Assembly: GCA_017625565.1 (NCBI GenBank)
Contig: JAGAKN010000020.1
Coordinates: forward strand, 1 to 64,000
DNA from: Clostridia bacterium
Lineage (GTDB): Bacteria; Bacillota; Clostridia; Christensenellales; Borkfalkiaceae
Reading direction: 5' to 3'
Length of the DNA: 64,000 nucleotides
How positions within the stretch are numbered: position 1 is the first letter of the stretch; the number at the start of each line of letters is the position of its first letter. The translations under genes and the position numbers were made by a program. This document shows positions 44,581-53,139 of this stretch, in pieces. The notes below the pieces were generated by a model that had not been told where the DNA came from, made no database searches, and saw nothing but the letters and a program-made list of their open reading frames with translations.

Positions 44581-46803
44581 AGTTGTATTCTCCTTTTCTA
44601 ATTCTTGTTGCTCCTTTCGTTTCCCAAAACGGGTAAGGCGCAACGCATTACTTACCACAAAGAGCGAGCTTAAACACATGCACCCTGCGCCAATCATCGG
44701 ATTGAGCGATAACCCGGCAAAAGCGAACACCCCTGCCGCCAAGGGAATGGCTACGCAGTTATAGAAAAATGCCCAAAACAAATTTTGCTTGATATTGCGT
44801 ACCGTAGCCGAACTCAACGCGACCATGGTATCCACCAATCGCAAATCTCCGCCTGATAAAACCACGTCCGCGCTCTCCATAGCAATATCCGTTCCGTTGC
44901 CCATCGCAACCCCGATATCCGCTTCTTTTAAAGCCGGACTGTCGTTAATTCCGTCGCCGACCATCGCCACAAAGCCACCGACTTCGCGTACCCGTTTCAC
45001 CGCCTCCGTTTTATTCTCTGGCAGTGCTTCCGCATAGTAATCATCGATGTCAACTTCCATAGCAATCGCTTTGGCTACGTTCTCATTATCGCCCGTCACC
45101 ATTCCTATTCGGATGCCCCGTTTTTTCAAAGCTTGCACAGCAATTTTACTGCCTTCTTTCAACGTATCCGCAATAGCGAATACCGCTAAAAGCTCCTGCT
45201 CGTCCGCTAAAAATACGACTGTTTTTCCTTGCTTGGAATACTCGTGTTCGATTTGCTCCGATTGTTTTCGAGCGGTTTGTCCAAGCAAACGTCGGTTGCC
45301 CAAACGGTAAGTCCCACCGTTGAGCTCCGCCGTCGCGCCCTTACCCACCGTGTACGCATAATTTTCAACCGACAGGTTTGTTTCGCCGAGTTCTTTTCTT
45401 GAAAAAGCGCAAATGCATTCCGCTATCGGGTGGTTGGATTGCCGTTCAATCGCCGTTGCAATTTGCAACAAACGCGAGCTATCCCCTTTCATCACTTGAA
45501 AATCGGTCACTTGTGGTTTCCCAACCGTAAGTGTAGCCGTTTTATCTAACAATACGCACGTAATTTCTTTGGCTTTTTGTAAAGCTTCTGCGTCTTTATA
45601 TAAGATACCGAGCGACATTCCGCGCCCTGTTGCCGCCATCACCGCGACGGGAGTGGCAAGCCCCAACGAACAAGGGCACGAGATCACCAACACGCAAATC
45701 GCATAGTGGATAGCTTGCGGAATACTGCCGTCCACCAAATACCAAACGAAAAAAGTAATCGTCGCAAGCATCATCACTGTCGGAACAAAGATCGCTGCGA
45801 TTTTATCCGCAATTTTTTGAATTGGCGCTTTGCTTGCGCCTGCTTCTTTCACCATTTTCACAATCTGCGAAAGCGACGTATCCGCGCCCGTTTTTTTCGC
45901 TAATACTTTGATGAAACCGCTCTTGACGATATCCGCACTCGTCACAACCCCGCCGACTTCCACTTCAATAGGCATACTTTCGCCGGTGATCGCAGAACGA
46001 TCCAAAAATGCGTGGCCGTCTATTACTTTTCCGTCCGCAGGTACGTACTCTCCCTGCTTCACGACGAGTATATCCCCTATCGATAACTGAGAAAAAGCGA
46101 TCTTCTCTTGTTGTCCGTTTCGCTCCACCGTCACCGTGTTCGGCATTAATTTTAGGAGTTTTTCAATTTCGTCGCCTGTTTTTCGCTTGGATTTTTCTTC
46201 GAGCCATTTCCCGAGCGTGACGAGCGTGAGTATCATCGCCGACGACTCGTAATAAACGTGCGCGTGTTCGCCAAGTTTATTTACATATAACAATACGGTT
46301 AAGACGAAGCTATAGACAAAGGAAACGCCCGAACCCAATGCAACCAACGTATCCATATTCGGTACGCGCTTACATAGAGATTTTATTCCGTTTTTGAAAA
46401 AGTGAAAATTGACTATGATAATGATCAACGCCAAAACCGCTTGAACGGTTGCCCCGATTTTTTCCGTAGGTTGTGGCAAATCCAACATTCCGCCCATCGA
46501 GAAATACATCAATGGCAATAAGAACAAGAGCGATAAGAAAAAGCGTTTCTTTAAAACGTTCGGTTGCGGTTTTTTTGCGCGCAAATCCTCCTCGCTAAAC
46601 AATGCTACCCCGTAGCCTAGCGCGACAACGCTATCCATAATCTCTTTTCGAGTAATCTTTTTCGGATCGTATTCAACCAGCATACTTTCCCCCATTAGGG
46701 AAACGTCCGCTTTTTCTACGCCGTTTGCTTTTCGCAAAGTTCGTTCAATCCCCGTAGCGCAAGCCGAACACGACATTCCCGTTACCGTAAATTTCTCTTG
46801 CAT
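44371..46803 (-). CDS. copA: Copper-translocating P-type ATPase with C-terminal HMA domain
   Basis: The protein is 810 residues from ATG 46803, which has AAAAGGAGTTATTCC upstream. An N-terminal heavy-metal domain (GMSCSAC, Cys12 and Cys15), the membrane CPC motif (376-378), TGES, HP-loop SNHP and GDGINDSPAL identify a P1B-1 copper exporter. The phosphorylation motif is DKTAT (420-424) instead of the near-invariant DKTGT. A second HMA domain (742-810, GMMCQRC) is fused at the C-terminus and has its own internal start signal. Export of Cu(I) from the cytoplasm is the expected role. The ArsR-type regulator gene follows on the same strand. Confidence 0.93.
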   Translation of the reverse strand: MQEKFTVTGMSCSACATGIERTLRKANGVEKADVSLMGESMLVEYDPKKITRKEIMDSVVALGYGVALFSEEDLRAKKPQPNVLKKRFFLSLLFLLPLMYFSMGGMLDLPQPTEKIGATVQAVLALIIIIVNFHFFKNGIKSLCKRVPNMDTLVALGSGVSFVYSFVLTVLLYVNKLGEHAHVYYESSAMILTLVTLGKWLEEKSKRKTGDEIEKLLKLMPNTVTVERNGQQEKIAFSQLSIGDILVVKQGEYVPADGKVIDGHAFLDRSAITGESMPIEVEVGGVVTSADIVKSGFIKVLAKKTGADTSLSQIVKMVKEAGASKAPIQKIADKIAAIFVPTVMMLATITFFVWYLVDGSIPQAIHYAICVLVISCPCSLGLATPVAVMAATGRGMSLGILYKDAEALQKAKEITCVLLDKTATLTVGKPQVTDFQVMKGDSSRLLQIATAIERQSNHPIAECICAFSRKELGETNLSVENYAYTVGKGATAELNGGTYRLGNRRLLGQTARKQSEQIEHEYSKQGKTVVFLADEQELLAVFAIADTLKEGSKIAVQALKKRGIRIGMVTGDNENVAKAIAMEVDIDDYYAEALPENKTEAVKRVREVGGFVAMVGDGINDSPALKEADIGVAMGNGTDIAMESADVVLSGGDLRLVDTMVALSSATVRNIKQNLFWAFFYNCVAIPLAAGVFAFAGLSLNPMIGAGCMCLSSLFVVSNALRLTRFGKRKEQQELEKENTTMKKTLKIDGMMCQRCVAHVNKALSGVDGVLSVEVNLKKKTAMVETSKDGLEEAMISAVTEAGYEVIKIF

Positions 46804-46879
46804 GGAATAACTCCTTTTATCCTTTCCTGTATTTATACCCGTTTTTTCCTTTCTAAAAACAAAAAATTTTGTTATAACG

Positions 46880-46910
46880 CAAAAAGACGGGCGCATTTAG
46901 CAACCCGTCT
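46880..46910 (-). terminator. Terminator after rpmF
   Basis: On the minus strand AGACGGG and CCCGTCT form the stem (12-base loop), followed by TTTTTGCG. It separates rpmF from copA. Confidence 0.75.
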
Positions 46911-46930
46911 ACTCGTTCGATTAGACGAAA

Positions 46931-47122
46931 TTAGTCTTTCTTTTCTTCTTTGGGAGCAACAACTTCCGCGCCGTCGTAGAAACCACAGTTCTTACATACT
47001 CTATGCGCTTCCGCCAATTCGTGGCAATGAGGACATTCTACAAGCGTAGCTGCCGTTGCCTTGTAATTTGCAAATCTCTTGTTCGTTCTGCTCTTCGATT
47101 GTTTACTCTTAGGTACTGCCAT
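46931..47122 (-). CDS. rpmF: 50S ribosomal protein L32
   Basis: This 63-residue protein starts MAVPKSKQSKSRTNKR and has the zinc ribbon CPHC..CKNC (residues about 30-46), so it is the zinc-binding C+ form of L32. It is part of the large ribosomal subunit. It follows the DUF177 protein by 34 bases, the standard bacterial arrangement. An extra acidic/basic tail (EEKKD) ends the protein. Confidence 0.97.
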   Translation of the reverse strand: MAVPKSKQSKSRTNKRFANYKATAATLVECPHCHELAEAHRVCKNCGFYDGAEVVAPKEEKKD

Positions 47123-47156
47123 ATTTACACCTCACGTTTTTATTCTTTACACTTGG

Positions 47157-47564
47157 TTATTGATTAAAAGATATTCCCTTGCAATCTTCCCCACAGGAAA
47201 GAGAGAACGGCATACTTAACATAATCGCATCTTGCACCGCTTTCGTCACGTCCACTTTACCATTGGAATACCCGTAATCTTCATAATCGGCGCGTTCTTC
47301 AAAATACGCGTCCAACTCTCCTTGGATATCCATCGTAGCAGGCGTTAAACAGCGAGAGCATTGTCCTTCCAAACGGTAGCTTACCGTCCCACGAATTTCC
47401 AAGGAATCGTCCTCGTATAACTCGTAATGAAAGGAAACCTTTACAGGCATTGCAAACCGCACAAACGGAATTGCAATCAACGTTTCGGGTGCGGAATATT
47501 CAAATTCCAACTCCCCCGTATACTGTTTTTGCGCATTAAGTTTTCTAATATCGATAATCATCAT
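47157..47564 (-). CDS. YceD family protein (DUF177), 23S rRNA accumulation protein-like
   Basis: The protein is 135 residues from ATG 47564 (the frame can run to a TTG at 47579, within the -10). The DUF177 core shows GTVSYRLEGQCSRCLTPATMDI (CxRC motif) and a second Cys-containing C-terminal part, SLSCGEDCKGI. YceD proteins are linked to 23S rRNA processing and nearly always precede rpmF, as here. The predicted transcript start lies within about 10 bases of the start codon, so the leader is very short. Confidence 0.88.
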   Translation of the reverse strand: MMIIDIRKLNAQKQYTGELEFEYSAPETLIAIPFVRFAMPVKVSFHYELYEDDSLEIRGTVSYRLEGQCSRCLTPATMDIQGELDAYFEERADYEDYGYSNGKVDVTKAVQDAIMLSMPFSLSCGEDCKGISFNQ

Positions 47565-47578
47565 AACCGACTTTAACA

Positions 47579-47607
47579 AGTATAGTATATTTCAAAGACT
47601 TTGTCAA
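47579..47607 (-). promoter_or_regulatory. yceD-rpmF promoter TTGACA-N17-TATACT
   Basis: On the minus strand, TTGACA (47602-47607) and TATACT (47579-47584) are separated by 17 bases, immediately upstream of the yceD-like gene. Confidence 0.65.
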
Positions 47608-47635
47608 CTTTTTTTCTGCAATTTTTTGGGAATTT

Positions 47636-48829
47636 TTATAATAATTCTACCGTTTCTCTTGCGATCACCAATTCTTCGTTGGTCGGAATAATCAAAACTT
47701 TTACTTTGGAATTCTTTCCGGTGATATCGCGGATCGCACCGTTGTTCTTTTCCAAATTCTTTTCCGCGTCGATTTCCAAGCCGATATATTGCATATTTTC
47801 GCAAATCGCTTGACGCACGCAAGGCGTATTTTCACCAACGCCTGCCGTAAATACGATACAATCTACACCGTTCATCGCCGCCGCATACGCGCCAACGTAT
47901 TTTTTGCAAGCATATGAGAACATATCGAGCGCAAGCGCCGCGCGCTTGTTGCCTTGATCTCTAGCAGCCGTCAAGTCACGGAAATCACTCGAAACGCCGG
48001 AAACGCCTGCCATACCGCATTTCTTGTTGAGATAATTCAACGCCTCGGATACGTCCATTCCTTCTTTTTTCGCTAAGTATTCCGCCGCAGCGTAATCCAA
48101 ATCGCCACTACGCGTACCCATGGGAACGCCTGCAAGCGGTGTAAAGCCCATCGACGTATCGATACTCTTGCCACCGTCTACCGCCGTAATCGAAGATCCG
48201 TTCCCCAAATGACAAGTGACGATCTTTAATTCTTCAGGCTTTTTACCAAGGTATTTCGCCGCTTCTTGGGATACGAATTTATGGCTTGTACCATGGAAAC
48301 CGTAGCGTCTAATTTTATACTTTTCATAATCTTCATACGCGATTGCGTACATATACGCGTAATCGGGCATGGTAAAATGGAAACTCGTATCGAAAACGAG
48401 CGCCATCGGCGTATTCGGCATAGCTTCTTTACAAGCTTTTACCCCTACGATTGCAGGGGGATTATGTAAGGGTGCAAGATCTTGGATTTCTTCCATCTTT
48501 GCCAACGTTTCATCCGTCACAAGCGTAGGTTTTTTAAATACTTCCCCCGACGCAACCGCACGATGTCCTACCGCGTCGATATCTTGCATGGAAGAGATTA
48601 CACCCGAAACCTTATCCGTCAAGGCATTTAAAACCAAAGAAACGGCTACGTTATGCGTGGGCATAGGTTGTTCCACAACAAACTCTTGCCCCTTTGCTTT
48701 ATGTGTCAATTTCGAGCCTTCAATCCCAATCCGTTCGCAGTTGCCTTTTGCGATAACAGATTCCGTTTCCATATCGATAAGTTGATATTTTAAAGAGGAA
48801 CTACCAGAATTAATAACCAAAACTTTCAT
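47636..48829 (-). CDS. ackA: Acetate kinase
   Basis: This 397-residue protein has both family signatures: VLVINSGSSSLKYQLID at the start and HLGNGSSITAV near residue 208, plus the ASKHA-fold GVSGVSSDFRDL segment and FTAGVGENTP near the end. It converts acetyl phosphate and ADP to acetate and ATP, the last step of fermentative acetate production. It lies 11 bases after pta, so the pair forms the usual operon. Confidence 0.97.
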   Translation of the reverse strand: MKVLVINSGSSSLKYQLIDMETESVIAKGNCERIGIEGSKLTHKAKGQEFVVEQPMPTHNVAVSLVLNALTDKVSGVISSMQDIDAVGHRAVASGEVFKKPTLVTDETLAKMEEIQDLAPLHNPPAIVGVKACKEAMPNTPMALVFDTSFHFTMPDYAYMYAIAYEDYEKYKIRRYGFHGTSHKFVSQEAAKYLGKKPEELKIVTCHLGNGSSITAVDGGKSIDTSMGFTPLAGVPMGTRSGDLDYAAAEYLAKKEGMDVSEALNYLNKKCGMAGVSGVSSDFRDLTAARDQGNKRAALALDMFSYACKKYVGAYAAAMNGVDCIVFTAGVGENTPCVRQAICENMQYIGLEIDAEKNLEKNNGAIRDITGKNSKVKVLIIPTNEELVIARETVELL

Positions 48830-48840
48830 ATTACGCCTCG

Positions 48841-49839
48841 TTAAAGTTGTGCTTGCAATGCCGTGATTGCAAGCGCAGCAACGATATCTTCCGATTTACA
48901 ACCGCGCGACAAGTCGTTCAACGGTTTCGCAAAACCTTGGCAAATCGGACCGACCGCCATAAATCCACCCAAACGTTCCGCAATCTTGTAGCCGATATTC
49001 CCTGCTTGCAAATCGGGGAAGATAAATACGTTTGCTTGACCAGCAACTTCCGATTGCGGCGCTTTGAGTTTTGCAACCGACGGCACGATCGCCGCGTCGA
49101 ATTGTAATTCCCCGTCTAACTTCAATTCGGGAGCTTTTTCTTTTGCTATCTTCACAGCATCCGCAACGAGCGTCACGTTGTCGTGTTTTGCGCTACCCAT
49201 TGTGGAGAAAGAAAGCATAGCAACCTTCGGATCGATCCCGGCAATCGCTTTTGCCGAGTTAGCCGTCGCAATCGCGCAATCGGCAAGACCTTCGCTCGTA
49301 TACGTCGGATTCAAACCGCAATCCGCAAAAATTACCAACCCGTCGGGGCAATATGGATTGCCTTGCGGGGGGCAAATCATCAAGTTAAAGCTGGAAACCG
49401 ACGAAACCCCGGGCGCAGTTTTGATAATTTGTAAGCCGGGACGAAGGGTATTTGCCGTCGAATGGCAAGCGCCGGAAACGAGCCCGTCTACGTCGCCCAT
49501 TTTCAACATCATCGCACCAAAATACGTACCGTCTGCGAGCAATTTCGCAGCTTGATCGGGCGTCATGCCCTTGGACGCGCGCAACTGGCAAAGTTTTTCG
49601 TTGTATACGGGGAGTTTTTCATCCGTCAACGGATTGACGATCGTCACATCTGTTAAATCGACGTCGGGATTTGCCTTTTTAATCGCTTGCTCATCGCCGA
49701 GCAATACGATTTGCGCAACGCCTTCTTTGGTTGCGTCCGCTGCAGCTTTGACAACCCGACTGTCTTCGCCTTCGCAAAGAACGATTTTTTTGTTCAAAGC
49801 TTTCGCTTTGATTTTGATTTCCTCTAAAATATTCTTCAT
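48841..49839 (-). CDS. pta: Phosphate acetyltransferase
   Basis: This 332-residue protein matches the short PTA_PTB form: GEDSRVVKAAADATKEGVAQIVLLGD at the N-terminus, GLVSGACHSTANTLRPGLQIIKT (about 116-138) and VFIFPDLQAGNIGYKIAERLGG near the end. It transfers acetyl from acetyl-CoA to phosphate, supplying AckA. A GAGGTGATAAATT site precedes the ATG. Acetate fermentation is implied. Confidence 0.97.
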   Translation of the reverse strand: MKNILEEIKIKAKALNKKIVLCEGEDSRVVKAAADATKEGVAQIVLLGDEQAIKKANPDVDLTDVTIVNPLTDEKLPVYNEKLCQLRASKGMTPDQAAKLLADGTYFGAMMLKMGDVDGLVSGACHSTANTLRPGLQIIKTAPGVSSVSSFNLMICPPQGNPYCPDGLVIFADCGLNPTYTSEGLADCAIATANSAKAIAGIDPKVAMLSFSTMGSAKHDNVTLVADAVKIAKEKAPELKLDGELQFDAAIVPSVAKLKAPQSEVAGQANVFIFPDLQAGNIGYKIAERLGGFMAVGPICQGFAKPLNDLSRGCKSEDIVAALAITALQAQL

Positions 49840-49923
49840 AATTTATCACCTCGAAACGCTTTATTTATTTTTTCTTTTCGTGTATAATAGTAAACGGGAA
49901 CACAAAATTTCCCTTACTATATT

Positions 49924-49952
49924 ATTATAACACACATTTTTTTTATTGTAAA
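49924..49952 (-). promoter_or_regulatory. pta promoter TTTACA-N17-TATAAT
   Basis: On the minus strand, TTTACA (49947-49952) and TATAAT (49924-49929) lie about 85 bases before pta. The leader contains a further TATTATACA stretch. Confidence 0.6.
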
Positions 49953-49971
49953 GGAATTGAAAGAAAATACG

Positions 49972-51120
49972 ATGAAAATTTGCGGGATAATTTGCGAATA
50001 CAATCCTTTCCACAACGGACACGCCTATCAAATTGCGCAAGCAAAACAACAGTCGGGCGCGGACGCTATTCTTTGCGTTATGAGCGGAAACTTCGTCCAA
50101 CGCGGAGAATCCGCCGTTATAGATAAGTATACGCGCGCGAAACACGCCGTACTCGCAGGGGCGGATATCGTTGTAGAACTGCCCACCGTATTCGCAACGT
50201 CCAACGCGGAAATTTTCGCAAAAGGCGCAATTCGTCTACTCGCTTCTATCCCCCATTTTTTGCATTTGTGTTTCGGGGCTGAAAACGCCGACAAAGACGC
50301 TTTTTTATCGACTGCCAACGCTTTAAACAACGAACCGAAAACCGTTTCCGATCGCATCAAACGTTTGATGTCCACAGGAAAAAGTTATGCGCGCGCTCGC
50401 GCAGAAGCTTGGCAAGATCAGCTCCCCCAAGCATTACTTTGTAGCCCGAATAATATCCTTGGTTTGGAGTATACGAAAGCATTATTAAAAACGGAAAGTA
50501 CGGCGGAAATTTTGCCCGTTGGACGGGTGGGTAGCGGATATACGGAAAGGAAACTTTCCGGGGAATATGCGTCGGCTACGGCAATTAGAAACGCCATCGG
50601 AACAAGTGAAGATTTCTCTAAATACCTGCCCGAATTTGTTCTTAACGAGTTGCCAAAACAACCGGAAACGCTTTTGCCTACGTTAGAAAAATACGCGATT
50701 TTAGCAAGATCAAAGGAAGAAATCGCGCAAACCCCCGATTGCGGAGAGGGCTTGGAAAACGCCCTAAAAGACGGCGTAGAACGCGGAGAAAACGACTTAG
50801 TCGAAACCTTAACTTCGGCACGATATACTTCTGCAAGAATCCGTCGAATTCTTTTGCAAAACTTGTTGCAAATTGATCGGGATATCCTTGCCGATTGTTT
50901 ACAATCCCCCTTGTATTTGCGTGTTTTAGCCGTTAAAAAGGAACGAACGGACGTTTTATCCGCGTTGAGCGAATCTACTTTCCCGATTCTTGCGCGCGCT
51001 TACGACGATGAAAAATTATGTGCTACGGCAAAGCGTTGTTTGCAAATCGACCGTTTCGCGGAAAGCGTGCATAAACTACTCTATCCAAACGCCAAGAAAG
51101 AAAAAAGCATATTCTATTAA
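49972..51120 (+). CDS. tmcAL: tRNA(Met) cytidine acetate ligase TmcAL
   Basis: The protein is 382 residues from ATG 49972 (a TTG at 49957 is possible but too close to AAAGGAA). The nucleotidyltransferase-like motif IICEYNPFHNGHAYQI (about 5-20) and MSGNFVQRGESAVIDKYTRAKHAVLAGADIVVELP are diagnostic of TmcAL/YlbM. It acetylates C34 of elongator tRNA-Met using acetate and ATP. It is divergent from pta-ackA, the genes that generate cellular acetate. A bidirectional terminator follows. Confidence 0.93.
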   Translation: MKICGIICEYNPFHNGHAYQIAQAKQQSGADAILCVMSGNFVQRGESAVIDKYTRAKHAVLAGADIVVELPTVFATSNAEIFAKGAIRLLASIPHFLHLCFGAENADKDAFLSTANALNNEPKTVSDRIKRLMSTGKSYARARAEAWQDQLPQALLCSPNNILGLEYTKALLKTESTAEILPVGRVGSGYTERKLSGEYASATAIRNAIGTSEDFSKYLPEFVLNELPKQPETLLPTLEKYAILARSKEEIAQTPDCGEGLENALKDGVERGENDLVETLTSARYTSARIRRILLQNLLQIDRDILADCLQSPLYLRVLAVKKERTDVLSALSESTFPILARAYDDEKLCATAKRCLQIDRFAESVHKLLYPNAKKEKSIFY

Positions 51121-51155
51121 AGAAGAACGCCCCAAAAAGGAGCGTTCTTCTTTAC
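51119..51155. terminator. Terminator between convergent tmcAL and annealing-protein genes
   Basis: AAGAAGAACGC and GCGTTCTTCTT form an 11-bp stem with an 11-base loop, followed on the plus strand by TACCCTTC. On the minus strand the annealing-protein stop lies inside it. Confidence 0.75.
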
Positions 51156-51739
51156 CCTTCTACTCTTTTATTTTTCAGAGCAACTTGTTTTCGTTTTTCT
51201 TTTTGTTCTTTTAAGACCGCGCGGACGGATTCACATTCTTCCGCACCCCACTCGTCAAAGCGCAACCCCAACTGGTTTTCATACCATTGAATTGTTTTCT
51301 TGACGTTTTGCACGTCCCAAAACTCGCTTAATTCCTTTTCCGTGATCGGGTGAAAATCCTTGTCTGTTTCAGGCAAATCTTCCCCAGCGTAAATATATAA
51401 ACCTAACCCGAACATTGCCAAGTTTTTCGTCAAACAACGCATAATCGTTTTATTGATATCCGTCATCTTAGGCTGTAAAATTGCATTATTACGAATATCC
51501 ATGACCGGCAACCACATTTCGTAAGTCAAATCCCCTGCAGTCACTTCGGTATAAACAATCGCGCCTACTCCATCGTCTTTTTTATAGGGCAAACCGTCAA
51601 ATTTTTTTACGGAATATTTAGCGTCGGGGTAGACTTTTTTAAACTCTGCCCAAGCCCACGCCCAAGACAAGTACGTAAGATTGCCTTTCTTTTCCGTTTT
51701 GCTGTTCACGTCAATTTTAAACACTTCTTCAAACCGCAT
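51152..51739 (-). CDS. Orphan Sak-type single-strand annealing protein (DUF1071)
   Basis: The protein is 195 residues from ATG 51739, chosen because MRFEEVFKIDVN matches the usual family N-terminus; ATG 51775 is an alternative, and neither has a strong ribosome binding site. The open frame continuing to 51967 crosses the tRNA and is not real. DUF1071/Sak hallmarks: EKKGNLTYLSWAWAWAEFK, YTEVTAGDLTYEMWLPVMD and KTIMRCLTKNLAMFGLGLYIYAGEDLPE. Phages use these to anneal single strands during recombination. No integrase, SSB or other phage gene is nearby, so it looks like a relic or a domesticated recombinase beside a tRNA. Confidence 0.88.
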   Translation of the reverse strand: MRFEEVFKIDVNSKTEKKGNLTYLSWAWAWAEFKKVYPDAKYSVKKFDGLPYKKDDGVGAIVYTEVTAGDLTYEMWLPVMDIRNNAILQPKMTDINKTIMRCLTKNLAMFGLGLYIYAGEDLPETDKDFHPITEKELSEFWDVQNVKKTIQWYENQLGLRFDEWGAEECESVRAVLKEQKEKRKQVALKNKRVEG

Positions 51740-51792
51740 ACAAACAGTATGGTCAGTTTTTATAAAAGTATACATTCTAAACCATTCGCTGA

Positions 51793-51828
51793 TAAGAACA
51801 ACCCCGAGCGTCCTCTGACGTTCGGGGT
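51793..51828 (-). terminator. Terminator after tRNA-Leu
   Basis: On the minus strand ACCCCGAACGTC and GACGCTCGGGGT form a near-perfect stem (one mismatch) with an AGAG loop, followed by TGTTCTT. Confidence 0.8.
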
Positions 51829-51832
51829 CGTT

Positions 51833-51918
51833 TGGTGCCGAAGGTGGGACTTGAACCCACACGTTGTCTCCAACAATGGATTTTGAGTCCATCGCGTCTG
51901 CCATTCCACCACTTCGGC
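51833..51918 (-). tRNA. tRNA-Leu(CAA), CCA encoded
   Basis: On the minus strand the acceptor arms GCCGAAG and CTTCGGC pair, discriminator A and an encoded CCA follow. The anticodon loop CTCAAAA gives anticodon CAA. A long variable arm (GTTGGAGACAAC region) and the GGTTCAAGTCC T-loop confirm a class II leucine tRNA. It has its own promoter and terminator. Confidence 0.97.
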
Positions 51919-51938
51919 TTTTTTCGGAAAGCTTTATT

Positions 51939-51967
51939 ATTATATATGATCGGATAAAAAAAATCAA
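51939..51967 (-). promoter_or_regulatory. tRNA-Leu promoter TTGATT-N17-TATAAT
   Basis: On the minus strand, TTGATT (51962-51967) and TATAAT (51939-51944) lie about 20 bases before the tRNA. Confidence 0.65.
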
Positions 51968-52024
51968 GCGTTTATAAGCGGTTTATGAAAATTTTTTTAT
52001 CTTTTTTTAACTTTCCGCAAAATC

Positions 52025-53125
52025 TTAATAATATTTTTCCATAAGAATGGGTTTTACCTTTTCCGTCAAGCCAAGTTCGTTCACAAGCGTCAATACCGTA
52101 TAGCGATCGCGAACGGTATACGCCTTTTCAATCGCCCCTTCCATAACTTCTTTTCGAACGCCAATTTCCGAGAAACGAACGGGACAGCCCATTTTCACAA
52201 GCATATCGCGAATTTCTTCCACTTTCGGGAGTTCGTCCACCAAAGCATACACTTTTTCCGAACCGTTAAACTGCACGTTGTTATCCTTTAAGTAATGGTA
52301 AAGTTCAATGGAAATCAACGTACCGATAGCAACCTTGATACCATGCAAAGGAACTCGTTCTCCACGACGGACAAAATCCATTTCCAAGTAGTGCGAGATG
52401 TGGTGTTCGCTACCGCTTGCCGGACGGGAATTTCCGCATTCCGCCATAGAAAGCCCTGCTGCAACCAACGCATACATCAATTTCGCAACGGCTTCTCCTT
52501 CGTAATTCGTCAAACCCTCAAACGCGTCCATGCACGCCGTCCGCGCTTCTTCCATCATTGCGTACGCTTTTTCGTGAATGGGTTCACCTTTTACCACGTT
52601 TGCCATTTTCCAATCCGTAAGACAAGTGAATTTGCCGATAATATCGCCAAAGCCTGCCGCCGTCATCAATCTCGGCGCTTTACGAACGATTTCCAAATCG
52701 ATTAGCATATCTTCAGGCGTATGTACTTCATCCGTCACCTTCACCCCATTCCGCATCAACGCCGAGCCCTTGGAGCAATACCCGTCCATGCTCGCCGCTG
52801 TTGCCAAAACGCCACAGGGAATACCCAATCTCGTAGAAATAGACTTCGCCATATCGTTTAACGTACCACTACCGACTGCGAGCAAATAGTCCGCAGGCTT
52901 TGCGATTTCTTGCGCCTCCGCGCATTTTTCTTGCGTGGGAACAAGTTCTTCGTCGGGAAACTCGATCGACAGAACCGATTTCGCGGTTTTTGCAAGTTGC
53001 AATTTCATTTCTTCCGCGTACGGTTTGGTGTTCACGTCGTACATAACTGCAACGACTTTGCCTTGTTGTTTTTTGAAAAATTCTTCAAACTCGCCTTCGT
53101 GACGATAAGCAATCTTAATATTCAT
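52025..53125 (-). CDS. egsA: sn-Glycerol-1-phosphate dehydrogenase family protein
   Basis: This 366-residue protein belongs to the iron-type/G1P dehydrogenase family (AraM/EgsA). It has VGSGTLNDMAKSIS for NAD(P) binding (about 83-96), ATAASMDGYCSKGSAL (about 108-123), GFGDIIGKFTCLTDW and the metal-binding histidines in SGSEHHISHYLEM and LHGIKVAIG. It reduces DHAP to sn-glycerol 1-phosphate. In Bacillota G1P feeds heptaprenylglyceryl phosphate or similar lipids. It is the last gene of the glycerol-phosphate operon that starts at 57757. Confidence 0.9.
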   Translation of the reverse strand: MNIKIAYRHEGEFEEFFKKQQGKVVAVMYDVNTKPYAEEMKLQLAKTAKSVLSIEFPDEELVPTQEKCAEAQEIAKPADYLLAVGSGTLNDMAKSISTRLGIPCGVLATAASMDGYCSKGSALMRNGVKVTDEVHTPEDMLIDLEIVRKAPRLMTAAGFGDIIGKFTCLTDWKMANVVKGEPIHEKAYAMMEEARTACMDAFEGLTNYEGEAVAKLMYALVAAGLSMAECGNSRPASGSEHHISHYLEMDFVRRGERVPLHGIKVAIGTLISIELYHYLKDNNVQFNGSEKVYALVDELPKVEEIRDMLVKMGCPVRFSEIGVRKEVMEGAIEKAYTVRDRYTVLTLVNELGLTEKVKPILMEKYY

Positions 53126-53139
53126 ATACTTGTCCTTTC

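Noticed and set aside
46859..46899. copA promoter and ACAAAA-N2-TTTTGT operator
   Set aside because: A TATAAC is present, but the -35 position falls in the rpmF terminator and does not match consensus; the A/T palindrome is too short to trust.
51740..51967. Open frame extending the annealing protein through the tRNA
   Set aside because: The segment is the translated tRNA-Leu and its terminator; the family N-terminus starts at 51739.
51152..53125. Prophage or integrated element at tRNA-Leu
   Set aside because: Apart from the single annealing-protein gene no phage gene, integrase or repeated tRNA 3' end was found, so an element cannot be drawn.
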